A stretch of DNA of 64,000 nt from Actinomycetales bacterium SN12 (GCA_002837415.1 PJCV01000001.1:62001-126000); one strand, 5' to 3'. Positions 16,278-25,501 are shown, counted from the stretch's first letter. Numbers and translations: made by a program. The notes: generated from the sequence alone by a model not told the origin.

Positions 16278-17030
16278 TCAGGCGAGGCTCAGCAGCGCCG
16301 GTGCGAGAAGGGCGGCGATCGCGCCGCCGATGAGCGGGCCGGCGACCGGAACCCACGAGTACGACCAGTCGCTCGAGCCCTTGCCCTTGATCGGCAGGAT
16401 GGCGTGCGCGATGCGCGGACCGAGGTCACGCGCCGGGTTGATCGCATATCCGGTCGGGCCACCGAGCGAGGCGCCGATGCCGACGACGAGCAGGGCGACG
16501 GGCAGTGCGGTGAGCGGGCCGAGGCCGCCGGGAGTGCCCACCTCGATGTCGCCGTAATCCGCGAACGCGAGGATCACGAACACCAGCACGAACGTGCCGA
16601 TGATCTCCGTGACGAGGTTCCAGCCGTAGGAGCGGATCGCGGGGCCGGTCGAGAACACGCCGAGCTTGTTCGCGGCATCCGGCTCGTCATCGAAGTGCTG
16701 CTTGTACGCGAGCCAGACGAGCACGGCGCCGACGATGGCGCCCAGCAGCTCCGCAGCGGTGGCGACGAGGAACGCGGCGAACGTGATCTTGCCGGCGATG
16801 AGCAGGCCGATCCCGACCGCGGGGTTGATGATCGCGCCGGAGTAGGCGGAGACGAGAACACCGGCGAACACGGCGAGACCCCATCCCCAGTTGACCATGA
16901 GGAATCCGCCGGCGTAGCCCTTGTTCTTGGCGAGCGCGACGTTGGCTACGACACCGCAGCCGAGCAGGATCAGCATGGCCGTCCCGACGAACTCGGAGAG
17001 GAAGTACAGTCCGAGGTTGATATCAGTCAT
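16278..17030 (-). CDS. glpF: Glycerol uptake facilitator (MIP/aquaglyceroporin)
   Basis: A 250-residue integral membrane channel of the MIP family with six predicted helices and two half-helix NPA boxes: the first is INPAVGIG near residues 66-73 and the second is [10 protein letters not shown] near 205-214. The NPARD form is characteristic of glycerol-conducting members. I chose the ATG at 17030 because it starts [20 protein letters not shown] directly before helix 1; the frame extends 16 codons upstream without homology. AAAGG lies about 12 nt before the ATG. It is between glpD and glpK, so imported glycerol is at once phosphorylated and oxidised. Confidence 0.95.
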   Translation of the reverse strand: MTDINLGLYFLSEFVGTAMLILLGCGVVANVALAKNKGYAGGFLMVNWGWGLAVFAGVLVSAYSGAIINPAVGIGLLIAGKITFAAFLVATAAELLGAIVGAVLVWLAYKQHFDDEPDAANKLGVFSTGPAIRSYGWNLVTEIIGTFVLVFVILAFADYGDIEVGTPGGLGPLTALPVALLVVGIGASLGGPTGYAINPARDLGPRIAHAILPIKGKGSSDWSYSWVPVAGPLIGGAIAALLAPALLSLA

Positions 17031-17051
17031 GTCTTCATTGACCTTTCGTGC

Positions 17052-17076
17052 GCACGCGCTCTCCCCAAGCGCGTGC
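17052..17076 (-). promoter_or_regulatory. Inverted repeat in the glpD-glpF intergenic region
   Basis: A perfect 9-bp inverted repeat GCACGCGCT / AGCGCGTGC with a 7-base spacer lies 22 bases before the glpF ATG. It could be an mRNA hairpin that tunes expression within the operon, an attenuator, or an operator; its GTGCAA edge resembles the half-site of the operator at 18903. Confidence 0.5.
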
Positions 17077-17118
17077 AATGAGTGAATTCATGTCGTGAGG
17101 AGTACGACGGTGGGTCCT

Positions 17119-18837
17119 TCAGCCGTTCTGGTGGGAGGGCAGTGCAGGAAGCTCGAGCCCGTGCCGTTCGTTGAGCAGGGCGCGCGTGTCCTCGAGTTCG
17201 GCCGCGCGACGCTCTGCATCCCACTCGAGCAGAGGAGCCATGGCATCCGCCAGCTCGACGAGCATGTCACCGGTGACGTCGCCCGTGAACGCGAGACTGG
17301 TGCGGCGCAGGATGACATCCTGCAGCCGGACGGCGTGCTCGCGCTCGATCATCCAGGCCAGCTCTCGGGTCGAGAGCTCGCCGCCGGCGAGCGGCGCATC
17401 GTCGCCCTCGCGGATGAACTGCCATACGTCTGCCGCGCGCGTGCCGTAGCGGGTGAGGAGGCGCTCGGCGCGATCTCCCGCTCCCGGGAGATTCTTCTCG
17501 AGCCAGCTGTGCCGGGCACGTGCGGTGCGCGGGAAGCCCTGTCCTCCGCCGATCGCACGACCGAGCGTCGACACACGACGACCGCGGTTGATCAGCCCGA
17601 GCACGACATCCGAGAGCGACTCGCCCAGGGCGCGGAAGGTGGTCCACTTGCCGCCGACGAGGCTGACCAGCGGCACCTCTCCGCCGCGGTCGACCTCGAC
17701 GCGGTAGTCGCGCGAGACGAAGCCGGGAGCGGTGTCCTCGTGGCGGGGGAGCGGACGGATGCCCGAGAAGGTGTACACGATCTGATCGCGAGAGACGGCG
17801 ATCGACGGGAACACGTGATGGATCAGCTCGAAGAAGTAGTCGATCTCCTCATCCGTGCACACCGGCACCTCGCGCGGATCGGCGTCGATGTCGGTCGTGC
17901 CGACGAGCACGCGACCCTTGAGCGGGTAGATGAGCACGATGCGTCCGTCGGAGTGCTCGAAGAAGATCTCCCTGCCGGCGGTCGCGTCGAGCAGCTCCGG
18001 GTGGTCCAGCACGATGTGCGAGCCCTTGGTGCCGCCCATGAAGCGGGTCTCCTCGCCGAGAGCGTCGTTCGTGAGGTCGGTCCACGGTCCGGATGCGTTC
18101 ACGACCACATCGGCCGACACCGTGAACTCGGTGCCGGTCTCGAGATCGCGCAGCAGCACGCCGTCGCCCGTGCGCCCGACGGCCTCGACGTAGTTGAGCG
18201 CCACGGCACCCGAGTGCGCGGCCAGACCGTCCTGCAGCACGTCGAGCGCGAGGCGCTCCGGGTCGTGCATGGACGCGTCGTAGTAGGTGGCGGTGTACTT
18301 GATCTTCGGATCGAGCGAGGGCAGCTCCGCCAGCGAGCGCTTGCGCCCGAGGAAGCGGTGACGAGGTACGACCCCGCCATCACGCGAGAAGGTGTCGTAG
18401 ATCGTGAGCCCGACCTTGATCAGGAAGGCTCCGCGCTCCTGCGGCTTCCCGCTGCGGTGCGTGAGGAAGCGCAGGGGAGCGGAGAGGATGCCCGAGAAGG
18501 TCGAATAGATCGGGATCGTGGTCTGCAGCGGCTTGACGTAGTGCGGCGCGATCTTGAGCAGGCCGTTGCGCTCCTGGACGGATTCGCGCACGAGGCGGAA
18601 CTCGCCGTTCTCGAGGTAGCGGATGCCGCCGTGGATCATGTGACTCGATGCCGCCGAGGCGCCGGACGCGAAGTCGCCGCGCTCCACGAGCACGACGTCC
18701 ACGCCCTGCAGGGCCAGATCACGGAAAGCGGCGATGCCGTTGATCCCCGCACCGATGATGAGAACCGTGGTGCGTCCTGATTCGCGCACCGCTTCGACCT
18801 GCTGGCGCTCGCGTGATGAGTGCGTCGACTCGATCAT
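17119..18837 (-). CDS. glpD: Aerobic glycerol-3-phosphate dehydrogenase
   Basis: A membrane-associated flavoprotein that oxidises glycerol-3-phosphate to dihydroxyacetone phosphate and passes electrons to quinone. The 572-residue protein starts with a polar region, then the FAD-binding Rossmann motif VLIIGAGINGIAAFRDLALQ (about 24-43) and LVERGDFASGASAASSHMIHGG. A glycine-rich LVGTTDIDADPREV segment sits near 300. The C-terminal GlpD helical domain contains ELAWMIEREHAVRLQDVILRRTSLAFTGD. The ATG at 18837 has GGGAGG 7 nt upstream. It is the first gene of the glp operon and diverges from the SorC regulator. Confidence 0.96.
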   Translation of the reverse strand: MIESTHSSRERQQVEAVRESGRTTVLIIGAGINGIAAFRDLALQGVDVVLVERGDFASGASAASSHMIHGGIRYLENGEFRLVRESVQERNGLLKIAPHYVKPLQTTIPIYSTFSGILSAPLRFLTHRSGKPQERGAFLIKVGLTIYDTFSRDGGVVPRHRFLGRKRSLAELPSLDPKIKYTATYYDASMHDPERLALDVLQDGLAAHSGAVALNYVEAVGRTGDGVLLRDLETGTEFTVSADVVVNASGPWTDLTNDALGEETRFMGGTKGSHIVLDHPELLDATAGREIFFEHSDGRIVLIYPLKGRVLVGTTDIDADPREVPVCTDEEIDYFFELIHHVFPSIAVSRDQIVYTFSGIRPLPRHEDTAPGFVSRDYRVEVDRGGEVPLVSLVGGKWTTFRALGESLSDVVLGLINRGRRVSTLGRAIGGGQGFPRTARARHSWLEKNLPGAGDRAERLLTRYGTRAADVWQFIREGDDAPLAGGELSTRELAWMIEREHAVRLQDVILRRTSLAFTGDVTGDMLVELADAMAPLLEWDAERRAAELEDTRALLNERHGLELPALPSHQNG

Positions 18838-18867
18838 CTTCGACCTCCCTCTTCTCTGGATGCTCCC

Positions 18868-18896
18868 AGCATCGACCTGAAGCGCGCCACGTGCAA
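18868..18896 (-). promoter_or_regulatory. Promoter of glpD-glpF-glpK
   Basis: On the minus strand: -35 TTGCAC (18891-18896), 17-bp spacer, -10 GATGCT (18868-18873). The leader of roughly 24 nt contains GGGAGG. The -35 repeats the TTGCAC half-site of the adjacent operator. Confidence 0.55.
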
Positions 18897-18902
18897 CCCC
18901 GA

Positions 18903-18916
18903 TGCACATATGTGCA
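18903..18916. promoter_or_regulatory. Palindromic operator between glpD and the SorC regulator
   Basis: TGCACATATGTGCA is a perfect 14-bp palindrome, extended on one side by AA. It lies just upstream of the glpD -35 box and about 22 bases before the regulator ATG, an ideal place for SorC to control both directions. Confidence 0.7.
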
Positions 18917-18937
18917 AGAATCGCGGCGGAGGATGTC

Positions 18938-19906
18938 ATGGCCACCGACACCGCACGCGACCGCAAGCTCATCGCCGCGCTGACCGCGGCGCAGCTGTAT
19001 TACATGCAGGACCAGACGATGGATGTCATCGCCCGCGAGCTCGCCACGTCGCGATCGTCGGTCTCGCGGCTGCTGCGCTTCGCTCGCGAGGTCGGTTTGG
19101 TCGACATCCGCATCCACTCGCCCCTGGAGCGGTTGGGGATGCTCGAGCAGCGGCTCAACGATCGGCACGGCATCACCGCGCACATCGCCCCGATCCCGGA
19201 GCGGGTGAGCGAGGTGGAGCGACTCGAGCGCGTGGCGCTCACCGCCGGGCGCCTGCTCTCGCAGTTCATCGAGTCCAACATGGTCGCGGGCGTGGCCTGG
19301 GGCTCCACGATCAGCGCGGTCAGCCGCTCGCTGACCCCCAAGGAGACCCACGGAACGACCTTCGTGCAGCTCAACGGCGCCGGCAACACGCAGACGAGCG
19401 GGCTGGAGTACTCCAGCGACATCCTGCAGCGCTTCGGTCACGCGTTCGGCGCCCAGGTCGAGCAGTTCCCCGTCCCCGCCTTCTTCGACAGCCCCGACAC
19501 GCGTGAGGCCATGTGGCGCGAGCGCAGCACCCGGCGGGTGCTGGCCTTCCAGGCGAAGATGGACATCGCCGTGTTCGGCCTGGGCTCGCCCGAGGCCGAC
19601 GTGCCCAGCCGCGTCTACGTCGGCGGCTACCTCGGACGCGACGACTATCGCAGTCTGAAGGAGGATGCCGTCATCGGCGACGTGGCGACCGTGTTCTTCC
19701 GGGCGGACGGCAGCTGGCGGGACGTGCGGCTCAACGCACGTTCGACCGGGCCCGGGCTCGACCGGCTGAGACGCGTGCCCCGCCGGGTGTGCGTCGTCTC
19801 GGGTGCGGCGAAGCTCGGCTCGCTGAAGGCCGCGATCGGCGCCGGTCTCATCACCGATGTCGTGCTCGACGATTCCCTTGCTCGCCGGCTGCTCGACAGC
19901 GACTGA
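18938..19906 (+). CDS. SorC-family sugar-binding transcriptional regulator
   Basis: A 322-residue regulator with an N-terminal helix-turn-helix (DVIARELATSRSSVSRLLRFARE, residues about 29-51) and a C-terminal sugar-phosphate-binding domain of the SorC/DeoR-C fold (GVAWGSTISAVSRSL, VQLNGAGNTQTSG, FGLGSPE, GYLGRDDYRSL). Members usually bind a phosphorylated sugar. The divergent position to glpD and the palindrome between them suggest it senses glycerol-3-phosphate or dihydroxyacetone phosphate and controls the glp operon; this is inferred. I chose the ATG at 18938 because GGAGG lies upstream at 4 nt. Confidence 0.88.
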   Translation: MATDTARDRKLIAALTAAQLYYMQDQTMDVIARELATSRSSVSRLLRFAREVGLVDIRIHSPLERLGMLEQRLNDRHGITAHIAPIPERVSEVERLERVALTAGRLLSQFIESNMVAGVAWGSTISAVSRSLTPKETHGTTFVQLNGAGNTQTSGLEYSSDILQRFGHAFGAQVEQFPVPAFFDSPDTREAMWRERSTRRVLAFQAKMDIAVFGLGSPEADVPSRVYVGGYLGRDDYRSLKEDAVIGDVATVFFRADGSWRDVRLNARSTGPGLDRLRRVPRRVCVVSGAAKLGSLKAAIGAGLITDVVLDDSLARRLLDSD

Positions 19907-19927
19907 TCGAGAGTGCGGCGGCGGCGC

Positions 19928-21076
19928 TCAGCCGGCGACCGAGCGCTCCGGGCCCGCCCGGAACTCTCGGATCAGGTGCTGGACGACCTGCCGGAGATCG
20001 CCGTTCGCCGCATCCGCCGCCGCGAGCTGACGCGAATAGCTCGCACCCTGCTCGACGATCGTGCGCACACCCTGCAGCTCGTCCGTGCAGCGCAGATCGG
20101 CGGCGATCGGCATGAGATCCTCGACGACTGCAATGATGTGCTCGCGCACCGGCACCTGCGATCCCGCGCGGTCGACGATCACCCTGGCATCCAGGCCGTA
20201 TCGGGCCGCCCGCCACTTGTTCTCCCGATGGAACCAGGGCTGGAGCGTCGGCAGCTGCCTGCCCTCGTCGAGCTCACGGGAGAAGAACTCCACGAGTGCC
20301 TGGGTCAGTGCGGCGACGGATGCCAGTTCACTGAGCGTCGACATGCCGTCGCACGCGCGCACCTCGATCGTTCCCCACTTCGGTGCTGGACGGATGTCCC
20401 ATCGGATCTCGGACGGGTCCTCCATCACCCCGGTGCGGGTCATGTCGTCGACGAAGGTCTCGAACTCCTGCCAGTTGGAGATGGACCAGGGGAGCCCCGC
20501 GGTCGGCAGCTGCTGGAACACCAGGGCGCGGTTCGACGCGTAGCCGGTCCGCTCACCCGCCCAGTAGGGACTCGAGGCGGACAGCGCCTGAAGGTGGGGG
20601 AGAAACCCCGCCAGTGCGCCCATGATCGGCAGGACCTTCGCCCGATCGTCGACACCGACGTGCACGTGGATGCCCCAGATCATCATGTTGCGGCCCCACC
20701 ACTGGGTGCGCTCGATGAGCTTGTGATAGCGGTTCTTGTCGGTCACGCGCTGATCGAACCACTGCGCGAAAGGGTGGCTGCCGGCCGACAGCAGCTCGAT
20801 TCCCGCGGGGTCGGTGGAGCGGCGCACGGCGGCGATGGCGGCGGCGACGTCGTCGACCGCGTCGGCGACCGTGGCGCCCACACCGCTGGTCACCTCGATG
20901 GTGTTCGTGAGGAGCTCGCCGGTGACGGTGTGCCGTTCTGGGGCGCTCTGCCGCTCGAGACGGGTCAGCAGCTCGGGCGCGCGCCCGACGAGATCACCCG
21001 TGGCCGGATCGGCGAGCATGACCTCCCACTCCAGCCCGACTGTCGAGCGGGCGGAGGAGGCGAATTCGATCGGCAC
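19928..21076 (-). CDS. Glutamate-cysteine ligase family 2 (GCS2/YbdK-type) enzyme
   Basis: A 382-residue ATP-dependent carboxylate-amine ligase of the GCS2 family. Visible motifs are [11 protein letters not shown] (residues about 12-22), [14 protein letters not shown] near 53-66, the Mg/ATP-binding [12 protein letters not shown] near 132-143, and [18 protein letters not shown] near 228-245. Family members make gamma-glutamylcysteine (EgtA-like, in ergothioneine or related thiol routes) or act with unknown amines; the true substrate is unclear. The GTG at 21076 lies 6 nt after a CAGACT box. It converges with the SorC gene, leaving 21 bases between stops. Confidence 0.85.
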   Translation of the reverse strand: MPIEFASSARSTVGLEWEVMLADPATGDLVGRAPELLTRLERQSAPERHTVTGELLTNTIEVTSGVGATVADAVDDVAAAIAAVRRSTDPAGIELLSAGSHPFAQWFDQRVTDKNRYHKLIERTQWWGRNMMIWGIHVHVGVDDRAKVLPIMGALAGFLPHLQALSASSPYWAGERTGYASNRALVFQQLPTAGLPWSISNWQEFETFVDDMTRTGVMEDPSEIRWDIRPAPKWGTIEVRACDGMSTLSELASVAALTQALVEFFSRELDEGRQLPTLQPWFHRENKWRAARYGLDARVIVDRAGSQVPVREHIIAVVEDLMPIAADLRCTDELQGVRTIVEQGASYSRQLAAADAANGDLRQVVQHLIREFRAGPERSVAG

Positions 21077-21082
21077 GCGCAC

Positions 21083-21088
21083 AGTCTG
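21083..21088 (-). promoter_or_regulatory. -10 box (CAGACT) of the GCS2-family gene
   Basis: On the minus strand CAGACT ends 6 nt before the GTG at 21076: leaderless spacing. Confidence 0.45.
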
Positions 21089-21150
21089 ACACGGTGCGCC
21101 GACGCGCCCCACAACCCGTGACGTGTCGTTTCGCGGACTGCGCCCGAATC

Positions 21151-21188
21151 TGGCAGAATAGAGGGTCGGACGGCTGCTCGACCCTCTA
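21151..21188 (+). promoter_or_regulatory. Promoter and inverted repeat upstream of rpsP
   Basis: The extended -10 element TGGCAGAATAGA (21151-21162) recurs before rplS at 25502. It overlaps a perfect 10-bp inverted repeat TAGAGGGTCG/CGACCCTCTA (21159-21168 with 21179-21188) at the predicted transcript start, either a 5' mRNA hairpin or an operator. About 100 nt of leader follow before the rpsP GTG. Confidence 0.55.
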
Positions 21189-21285
21189 TCCAGCATCCGT
21201 CACCCCTTTCAGAGCTTCCGCCCGATGTGCACCCCACTCTCCAGGCGACCGGTTCATCTTTCTTTCCACACCATTCAGGAGAATC

Positions 21286-21714
21286 GTGGCTGTCAAGATC
21301 CGTCTCAAGCGCATGGGCAAGATCCGTGCACCGCACTACCGCATCGTCGTCGCCGACTCGCGCACCAAGCGCGACGGTCGCGTGATCGAGGAGATCGGTC
21401 AGTACCACCCCACCGAGCACCCTTCGGTGATCACGGTCGACTCCGAGCGTGCGCAGTACTGGCTGTCGGTCGGCGCGCAGCCGACCGAGCAGGTCGCCGC
21501 GCTGCTGAAGCTGACCGGTGACTGGGGCAAGTTCAAGGGCGACAAGGACGCGAAGTCCACCGTCCAGGTCGCGGAGCCGAAGGCGCCGTTCGAGATCGAC
21601 TCCGCCAAGAAGTCGGTCATCAAGCCCAAGGCCGAGAAGAAGGCCGAGGAGGCCCCGGCCGACGCTCCTGCCGACGCGGAGGCCGCTGAGGCTCCCGCCG
21701 CCGACGCAGAGTAA
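21286..21714 (+). CDS. rpsP: 30S ribosomal protein S16
   Basis: S16 stabilises the 5' domain of 16S rRNA during 30S assembly. The 142-residue protein starts [20 protein letters not shown], the family signature. It is longer than the usual 80-90 residues because of a charged, Ala/Glu/Pro-rich tail from about residue 100 ([20 protein letters not shown]), typical of actinobacterial S16. The GTG start follows CAGGAGAAT. It leads the operon rpsP-khpA-rimM-trmD. Confidence 0.97.
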   Translation: MAVKIRLKRMGKIRAPHYRIVVADSRTKRDGRVIEEIGQYHPTEHPSVITVDSERAQYWLSVGAQPTEQVAALLKLTGDWGKFKGDKDAKSTVQVAEPKAPFEIDSAKKSVIKPKAEKKAEEAPADAPADAEAAEAPAADAE

Positions 21715-21720
21715 TCCGCT

Positions 21721-21951
21721 GTGCTCGCCGCCGCGCTCGAACACGTCGTCAAGGGGATCGTCGATCACCCGGACGATGTCCGCATCACCGCATCCGCGTC
21801 GCCCCGTGGCGACCTCCTCGAGGTGCACGTGCACCCGGATGACCGTGGTCGCGTGATCGGGCGCGGCGGTCGCACCGCCAAGGCGCTGCGCACGCTCATC
21901 TCCGCCCTCGCCGACGGACGTCGTGTCCGCGTCGACGTCGCGGACGACTGA
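21721..21951 (+). CDS. khpA: KH-domain RNA-binding protein KhpA
   Basis: A 76-residue single-KH-domain protein. The KH loop GRVIGRGGRTAKALRTLI is near residues 43-60 with the GxxG element IGRGG. Members bind RNA and, with KhpB/Jag, affect cell division and elongation. The GTG start lies 6 bases after the rpsP stop, and the stop is one base before the rimM GTG, so it is translated within the ribosomal operon. It is very commonly located between rpsP and rimM in Gram-positive bacteria. Confidence 0.95.
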   Translation: MLAAALEHVVKGIVDHPDDVRITASASPRGDLLEVHVHPDDRGRVIGRGGRTAKALRTLISALADGRRVRVDVADD

Positions 21952-21952
21952 C

Positions 21953-22516
21953 GTGGCCGCCGAGAAGAACCAGCTCCGCGTCGGCCGTCTGCTCAAGGCA
22001 CACGGACTCAAGGGCGCGCTGAAGCTCGAGCTGTACACCGACAACCCGGAGCGGCGCTTCGTTCCCGGGGCCGAGTTCACGCTGCAGGTTCCCGAGGCCT
22101 CCACCTGGCACGGCAAGACCGTCACCATCCGGGAGTACCGCGAGATGAACGGCAACTCCGTCGTCTTCCTCGACGGCGTCGAAGACCGCACTGCGGCCGA
22201 GTCGCTGGTACGGGCGATCCTCTGGATGGACGAGGATGACGAGGTCGAGGACGACGCGTGGTACGCGCACGAGCTCGTCGGTCTCGACGTGGTGCGCGAC
22301 GACGTCGTCGTCGGTCGCGTCGCGCGAGTCGAGCACCTCCCCGCGCAGGATCTGCTGATCGTGAAGACCGAGTCGGGCGAGGTGATGGTCCCGTTCGTCG
22401 AGGCCATCGTGCCGACCGTCGATGTCGCCGCCGGCCGTGTCATCGTCACGCCGCCCGCCGGGCTCTTCGAGGAGCTGCCGGCAGCGGACCCGGGCGACGA
22501 CGCGCCATCAGAGTGA
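21953..22516 (+). CDS. rimM: Ribosome maturation factor RimM
   Basis: RimM binds S19 and helps the 30S head mature. The 187-residue protein has the N-terminal RimM domain ([20 protein letters not shown], about 7-26) and a PRC-barrel domain with [20 protein letters not shown] and [20 protein letters not shown] (residues about 105-170). The GTG start is one base after the khpA stop. It is followed by trmD with 16 bases between. Confidence 0.96.
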   Translation: MAAEKNQLRVGRLLKAHGLKGALKLELYTDNPERRFVPGAEFTLQVPEASTWHGKTVTIREYREMNGNSVVFLDGVEDRTAAESLVRAILWMDEDDEVEDDAWYAHELVGLDVVRDDVVVGRVARVEHLPAQDLLIVKTESGEVMVPFVEAIVPTVDVAAGRVIVTPPAGLFEELPAADPGDDAPSE

Positions 22517-22532
22517 GCCGCGGCGTCCACCG

Positions 22533-23243
22533 ATGAGAATCGACGTCGTCTCGATCTTCCCCTCGTACTTCGACGGGCTCACCCTCTCCCTGCTCGGGAA
22601 GGCCCGGGACTCGGGCATCCTCGATCTCGACGTCCACGACCTCCGGGACTGGACCTCGGATCGGCACCGCACCGTCGACGACACCCCGTACGGCGGCGGC
22701 GCCGGCATGGTGATGAAACCGGAGCCCTGGGGCCTCGCGCTGGACCAGCTCGCGGATTCACAGAGCGGGTCCCTCAGCTCGTCGAAGGGCGGGCCGACCA
22801 TCATCTTCCCCTCGCCCGCGGGCGAGGTCTTCACGCAGGCGACCGCTCGCGAGCTCGCCACCCGGGAGCATCTGATCTTCGGCTGCGGGCGCTATGAGGG
22901 CATCGACGAGCGCGTCTTCGAGTACGCCGCCGACCTCGGCGAGGTGCGCCTGATCAGCCTCGGCGATTACGTGCTCAACGGGGGAGAGGTCGCCGTGATG
23001 GCGATGGTGGAGGCGATCGGCCGCCTCATCCCGGGCGTGGTCGGCAACCCCGAGAGCCTGGTCGAGGAATCGCACGAGGACGGCCTGCTGGAGTATCCGT
23101 CCTACACGAAGCCGTCGGTGTGGCGCGATCGCGAGGTTCCGCCGATCCTGCTCAGCGGCAACCACGGCGCGATCGCCGGGTGGCGTCACGAGCAGCAGCT
23201 GGAGCGCACCCGCGTGCGCCGTCCCGACCTCCTCTCCGACTGA
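22533..23243 (+). CDS. trmD: tRNA (guanine37-N1)-methyltransferase
   Basis: TrmD methylates G37 of tRNAs using S-adenosylmethionine, preventing +1 frameshifts. The 236-residue SPOUT protein has [25 protein letters not shown] near 49-65, the trefoil-knot [13 protein letters not shown] near 117-129 and [15 protein letters not shown] near 145-159. An oddity is about 13 extra residues ([13 protein letters not shown], about 73-85) between the M-K-P-E-P segment and the next strand; they are encoded by a REP-like repeat (22768-22790). The frame is kept, so the enzyme is probably functional. It is last in the rpsP operon. Confidence 0.96.
   Translation: MRIDVVSIFPSYFDGLTLSLLGKARDSGILDLDVHDLRDWTSDRHRTVDDTPYGGGAGMVMKPEPWGLALDQLADSQSGSLSSSKGGPTIIFPSPAGEVFTQATARELATREHLIFGCGRYEGIDERVFEYAADLGEVRLISLGDYVLNGGEVAVMAMVEAIGRLIPGVVGNPESLVEESHEDGLLEYPSYTKPSVWRDREVPPILLSGNHGAIAGWRHEQQLERTRVRRPDLLSD
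22768..22790 (-). repeat. REP-like element copy inside trmD
   Basis: On the minus strand GCCCTTCGACGAGCTGAGGG plus ACC. The 10 left bases and 7 right bases are identical to the copy in gatA (59764-59786). It is read in frame within trmD. Confidence 0.75.
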
Positions 23244-23255
23244 GCTCTCGAGCGG

Positions 23256-23963
23256 TCAGCGGCCGGAGGACACCGGCACCTCGCCGGTGTGGACGTCGCT
23301 CGCCTCCGGCGTCGCGCCGGTTCTGCGCTTCGCCCGAATCGAGCGGATGCGCATGCCCGCGAGCACGACGAGCGTGACCGCCACGACGATGATGACGACG
23401 TTCTGAACCACGTCGACGTACTGCTCGACGATGTGCCAGCCCGAGCCGAGGAACCAGCCGCAGAGGATGAACGCGGTGTTCCAGATCAGGCTGCCGGCCG
23501 TCGTCAGCGCACCGAAGCGCCACAGCGGCATGCGCGCGACGCCGGCCGGTATCGAGATGAGGCTGCGGAAGATGGGGACGAACCTGCCGAAGAAGACCGC
23601 CTTTCCGCCGTGACGGTGGAACCACGCGACCGTGCGGTCGACGTCGGACACGTCGATGAGGGGGAGGCGATGTGCGACGCGTCGCAGGCGATCCAGGCCC
23701 AGCCACGCGCCGAGTCCGTAGAGGGCGAGCGCGCCGACCAGCGATCCCACTGTGGTCCACGCGACGGCCTCCCACAGGCCGAAGGAGCCGTCGTGAGCGG
23801 CGATCCCCGCCATCGGGAGGATCGCCTCACTCGGCAGGGGCGGAAAGAGGTTCTCGAGCGCGATCGCGATGCCCGCGCCGATCGGACCGATGGTGTCCAT
23901 CAGACTGATCACCGCGTCGATGAGCGAGCCCAGCCAGGAGGTGTCGGTCGTGGAGGTCGTCAT
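23256..23963 (-). CDS. DedA family membrane protein
   Basis: A 235-residue inner-membrane protein of the DedA/SNARE-associated family, thought to be flippases or transporters of undecaprenyl phosphate or other lipids. The family loop ENLFPPLPSEAILPMAG is near residues 37-53 and the second, arginine-containing loop GRFVPIFRSLISIPAGVARM near 122-141. Several hydrophobic helices follow, and a basic C-terminal tail (RIRSIRAKRR) lies in the cytoplasm. I prefer the second ATG (23963); the first lies 4 codons upstream (23975). It converges with trmD, with 12 bases between the stops. Confidence 0.92.
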   Translation of the reverse strand: MTTSTTDTSWLGSLIDAVISLMDTIGPIGAGIAIALENLFPPLPSEAILPMAGIAAHDGSFGLWEAVAWTTVGSLVGALALYGLGAWLGLDRLRRVAHRLPLIDVSDVDRTVAWFHRHGGKAVFFGRFVPIFRSLISIPAGVARMPLWRFGALTTAGSLIWNTAFILCGWFLGSGWHIVEQYVDVVQNVVIIVVAVTLVVLAGMRIRSIRAKRRTGATPEASDVHTGEVPVSSGR

Positions 23964-24087
23964 CGTGCGGCGCATCCCTCGGGTCGTCGGGCGGTGTCGG
24001 AGCCGAGCCTAGGGCGTTCTGCATGCGAGAGGTCTGGGAGCATCGGCCCGGCCGCGTTCGGACCGCCGTCGCCGAGGAGTTCTCCGG

Positions 24088-24870
24088 TCAGTCGACGCCG
24101 AGGAAGCTGCGATCCGTCAGCACGATCGGCCCGTCCTTCGTGACGGCGACGGTGTGCTCGGAGTGCGAGCCGCGGGATCCGTCTGCGCTGCGCAGCGTCC
24201 ATCCGTCGTCGTCGGTGACGAGCTCGTCGGTCGTGGCGAGGAACCACGGCTCGAGCGCGAAGACGAGGCCCTCGCGCAGCGGGAATCCTCGGCCAGCGCG
24301 GCCGTCGTTCGGCACATGCGGGTCGCCGTGCATGATGCGGCCCACGCCGTGCCCGCCGAAGTCGGTGTTGATCGAGTAGCCCTCACCGTGCGCGACCGCG
24401 GCGATGGATGCCGAGATGTCGCCGATCCGGTTGCCGATGACGGCGGCGGCGACAGCGGCGTCGAGAGCGCGCTCGGTGGTGTCGATGAGCCGCAGATCCT
24501 CGTCGCGCGGGGTGCCGACCACGAACGACACCGCAGAGTCGGCGACCCATCCGTCGAGGGAGACCGCGAAGTCGAGCGAGACCAGATCGCCGTCGCGCAG
24601 CGCGTAGTCATGCGGGAGTCCGTGCAGCACCGCATCGTTCACCGAGGTGCAGATCACCTTGCCGAACGGCCCGCGACCGAATGAGGGGGCGTAGTCGATG
24701 TAGCAGGACTCGGCACCGGCGCGCCGGATCAGGTCGTGCGCTCTGGCGTCGATGGCGAGCAGGTTCGTCCCCACCTTCGTCTCATCGCGCAGCGTCGCCA
24801 GGGTCTCGGCGACGAAGCGGCCGGCGGCGCGCATCTCGTCGATCTCGGCGGGGGTGCGCAGTTCGATCAT
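24088..24870 (-). CDS. map: Methionine aminopeptidase
   Basis: Map removes the initiator methionine from nascent proteins using two divalent metals. The 260-residue type I enzyme shows its metal ligands: LDFAVSLDGWVADSAVSF with two aspartates (about 98-115), GHGVGRIMH with histidine near 172, FALEPW with glutamate near 204, and SEHTVAV with the second glutamate near 236. The ATG at 24870 has GAGAGGAAC just upstream; longer in-frame reading lacks homology. It is monocistronic here rather than linked to secY-adk. Confidence 0.95.
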   Translation of the reverse strand: MIELRTPAEIDEMRAAGRFVAETLATLRDETKVGTNLLAIDARAHDLIRRAGAESCYIDYAPSFGRGPFGKVICTSVNDAVLHGLPHDYALRDGDLVSLDFAVSLDGWVADSAVSFVVGTPRDEDLRLIDTTERALDAAVAAAVIGNRIGDISASIAAVAHGEGYSINTDFGGHGVGRIMHGDPHVPNDGRAGRGFPLREGLVFALEPWFLATTDELVTDDDGWTLRSADGSRGSHSEHTVAVTKDGPIVLTDRSFLGVD

Positions 24871-24960
24871 GGGTGTTCCTCTCGTCAGCATCCATTCTCC
24901 CCGATGCGCACCCTGCCGATGCCCACAGCGAACACCTGCCGGCGGCGGCGGGTGTGGACG

Positions 24961-24966
24961 TACCAT
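24961..24966 (+). promoter_or_regulatory. -10 box (TACCAT) of the membrane protein gene
   Basis: TACCAT ends 6 nt before the ATG at 24973; the intervening GGAG is too close to be a normal ribosome-binding site. Leaderless spacing. Confidence 0.5.
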
Positions 24967-24972
24967 CGGAGC

Positions 24973-25467
24973 ATGGACCTGCGACGGCTGTTCTTCCGCT
25001 GGCTGCTGCCGGCATCGCTCGCCCTTCCGGCGTGGATGCTGATCGGCTGGGCGATCTTCGGGCAGAGCGGCTGGGCGCTGCTCTGGGTGCTGCTGATGGC
25101 GGTCCCCGGTGTCCTCGTCACTCAGCTCGTGCTGACCCTGCTGACGCGCTCGCGTCCGTCGGTGCGTGCCGAGCGCGCCGTGTCATGGCTGGATGTCGCC
25201 GGCTTCGCCGTCTGGCACGTCCTGACCATCCTCGTCGGCTTCTTCATCGAGGGTGCCTTCCCCTGGCTGCTCGCAGCCGCCATCGTCGCAGCGATCGGCC
25301 TCTTCTGGATGCAGGTCTGGCAGCTCTGGAACGAGGCTCGCGGTGCCGGAGCACGTCTGCGGGAGACGCTGACGTGGTCGACGATCGCTCCGCAGCAGCG
25401 CAGTGATCGCGCATCGGGCGAGCCGGGCGTCGTCATCATCGAGGAGTCCCGTTCGAGGGATCTCTGA
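24973..25467 (+). CDS. Hypothetical four-helix membrane protein
   Basis: A 164-residue protein that I do not recognise as a named family. Four hydrophobic segments are visible: about 8-30 (WLLPASLALPAWMLIGWAIF), 33-57 (ALLWVLLMAVPGVLVTQLVL), 72-92 (LDVAGFAVWHVLTILVGFF) and 97-118 (PWLLAAAIVAAIGLFWMQVW). A basic loop RSRPSVRAERA joins helices 2 and 3, and a polar C-terminal tail of about 40 residues follows. It is divergent from map and upstream of rplS, with no obvious functional partner. Similar MFS-like or permease fragments exist in Microbacterium, but no transport motif is seen. Confidence 0.75.
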   Translation: MDLRRLFFRWLLPASLALPAWMLIGWAIFGQSGWALLWVLLMAVPGVLVTQLVLTLLTRSRPSVRAERAVSWLDVAGFAVWHVLTILVGFFIEGAFPWLLAAAIVAAIGLFWMQVWQLWNEARGAGARLRETLTWSTIAPQQRSDRASGEPGVVIIEESRSRDL

Positions 25468-25501
25468 GGCGCGCGCTCGAGTGGCGCGGGGCCGCGCTTC
25501 A

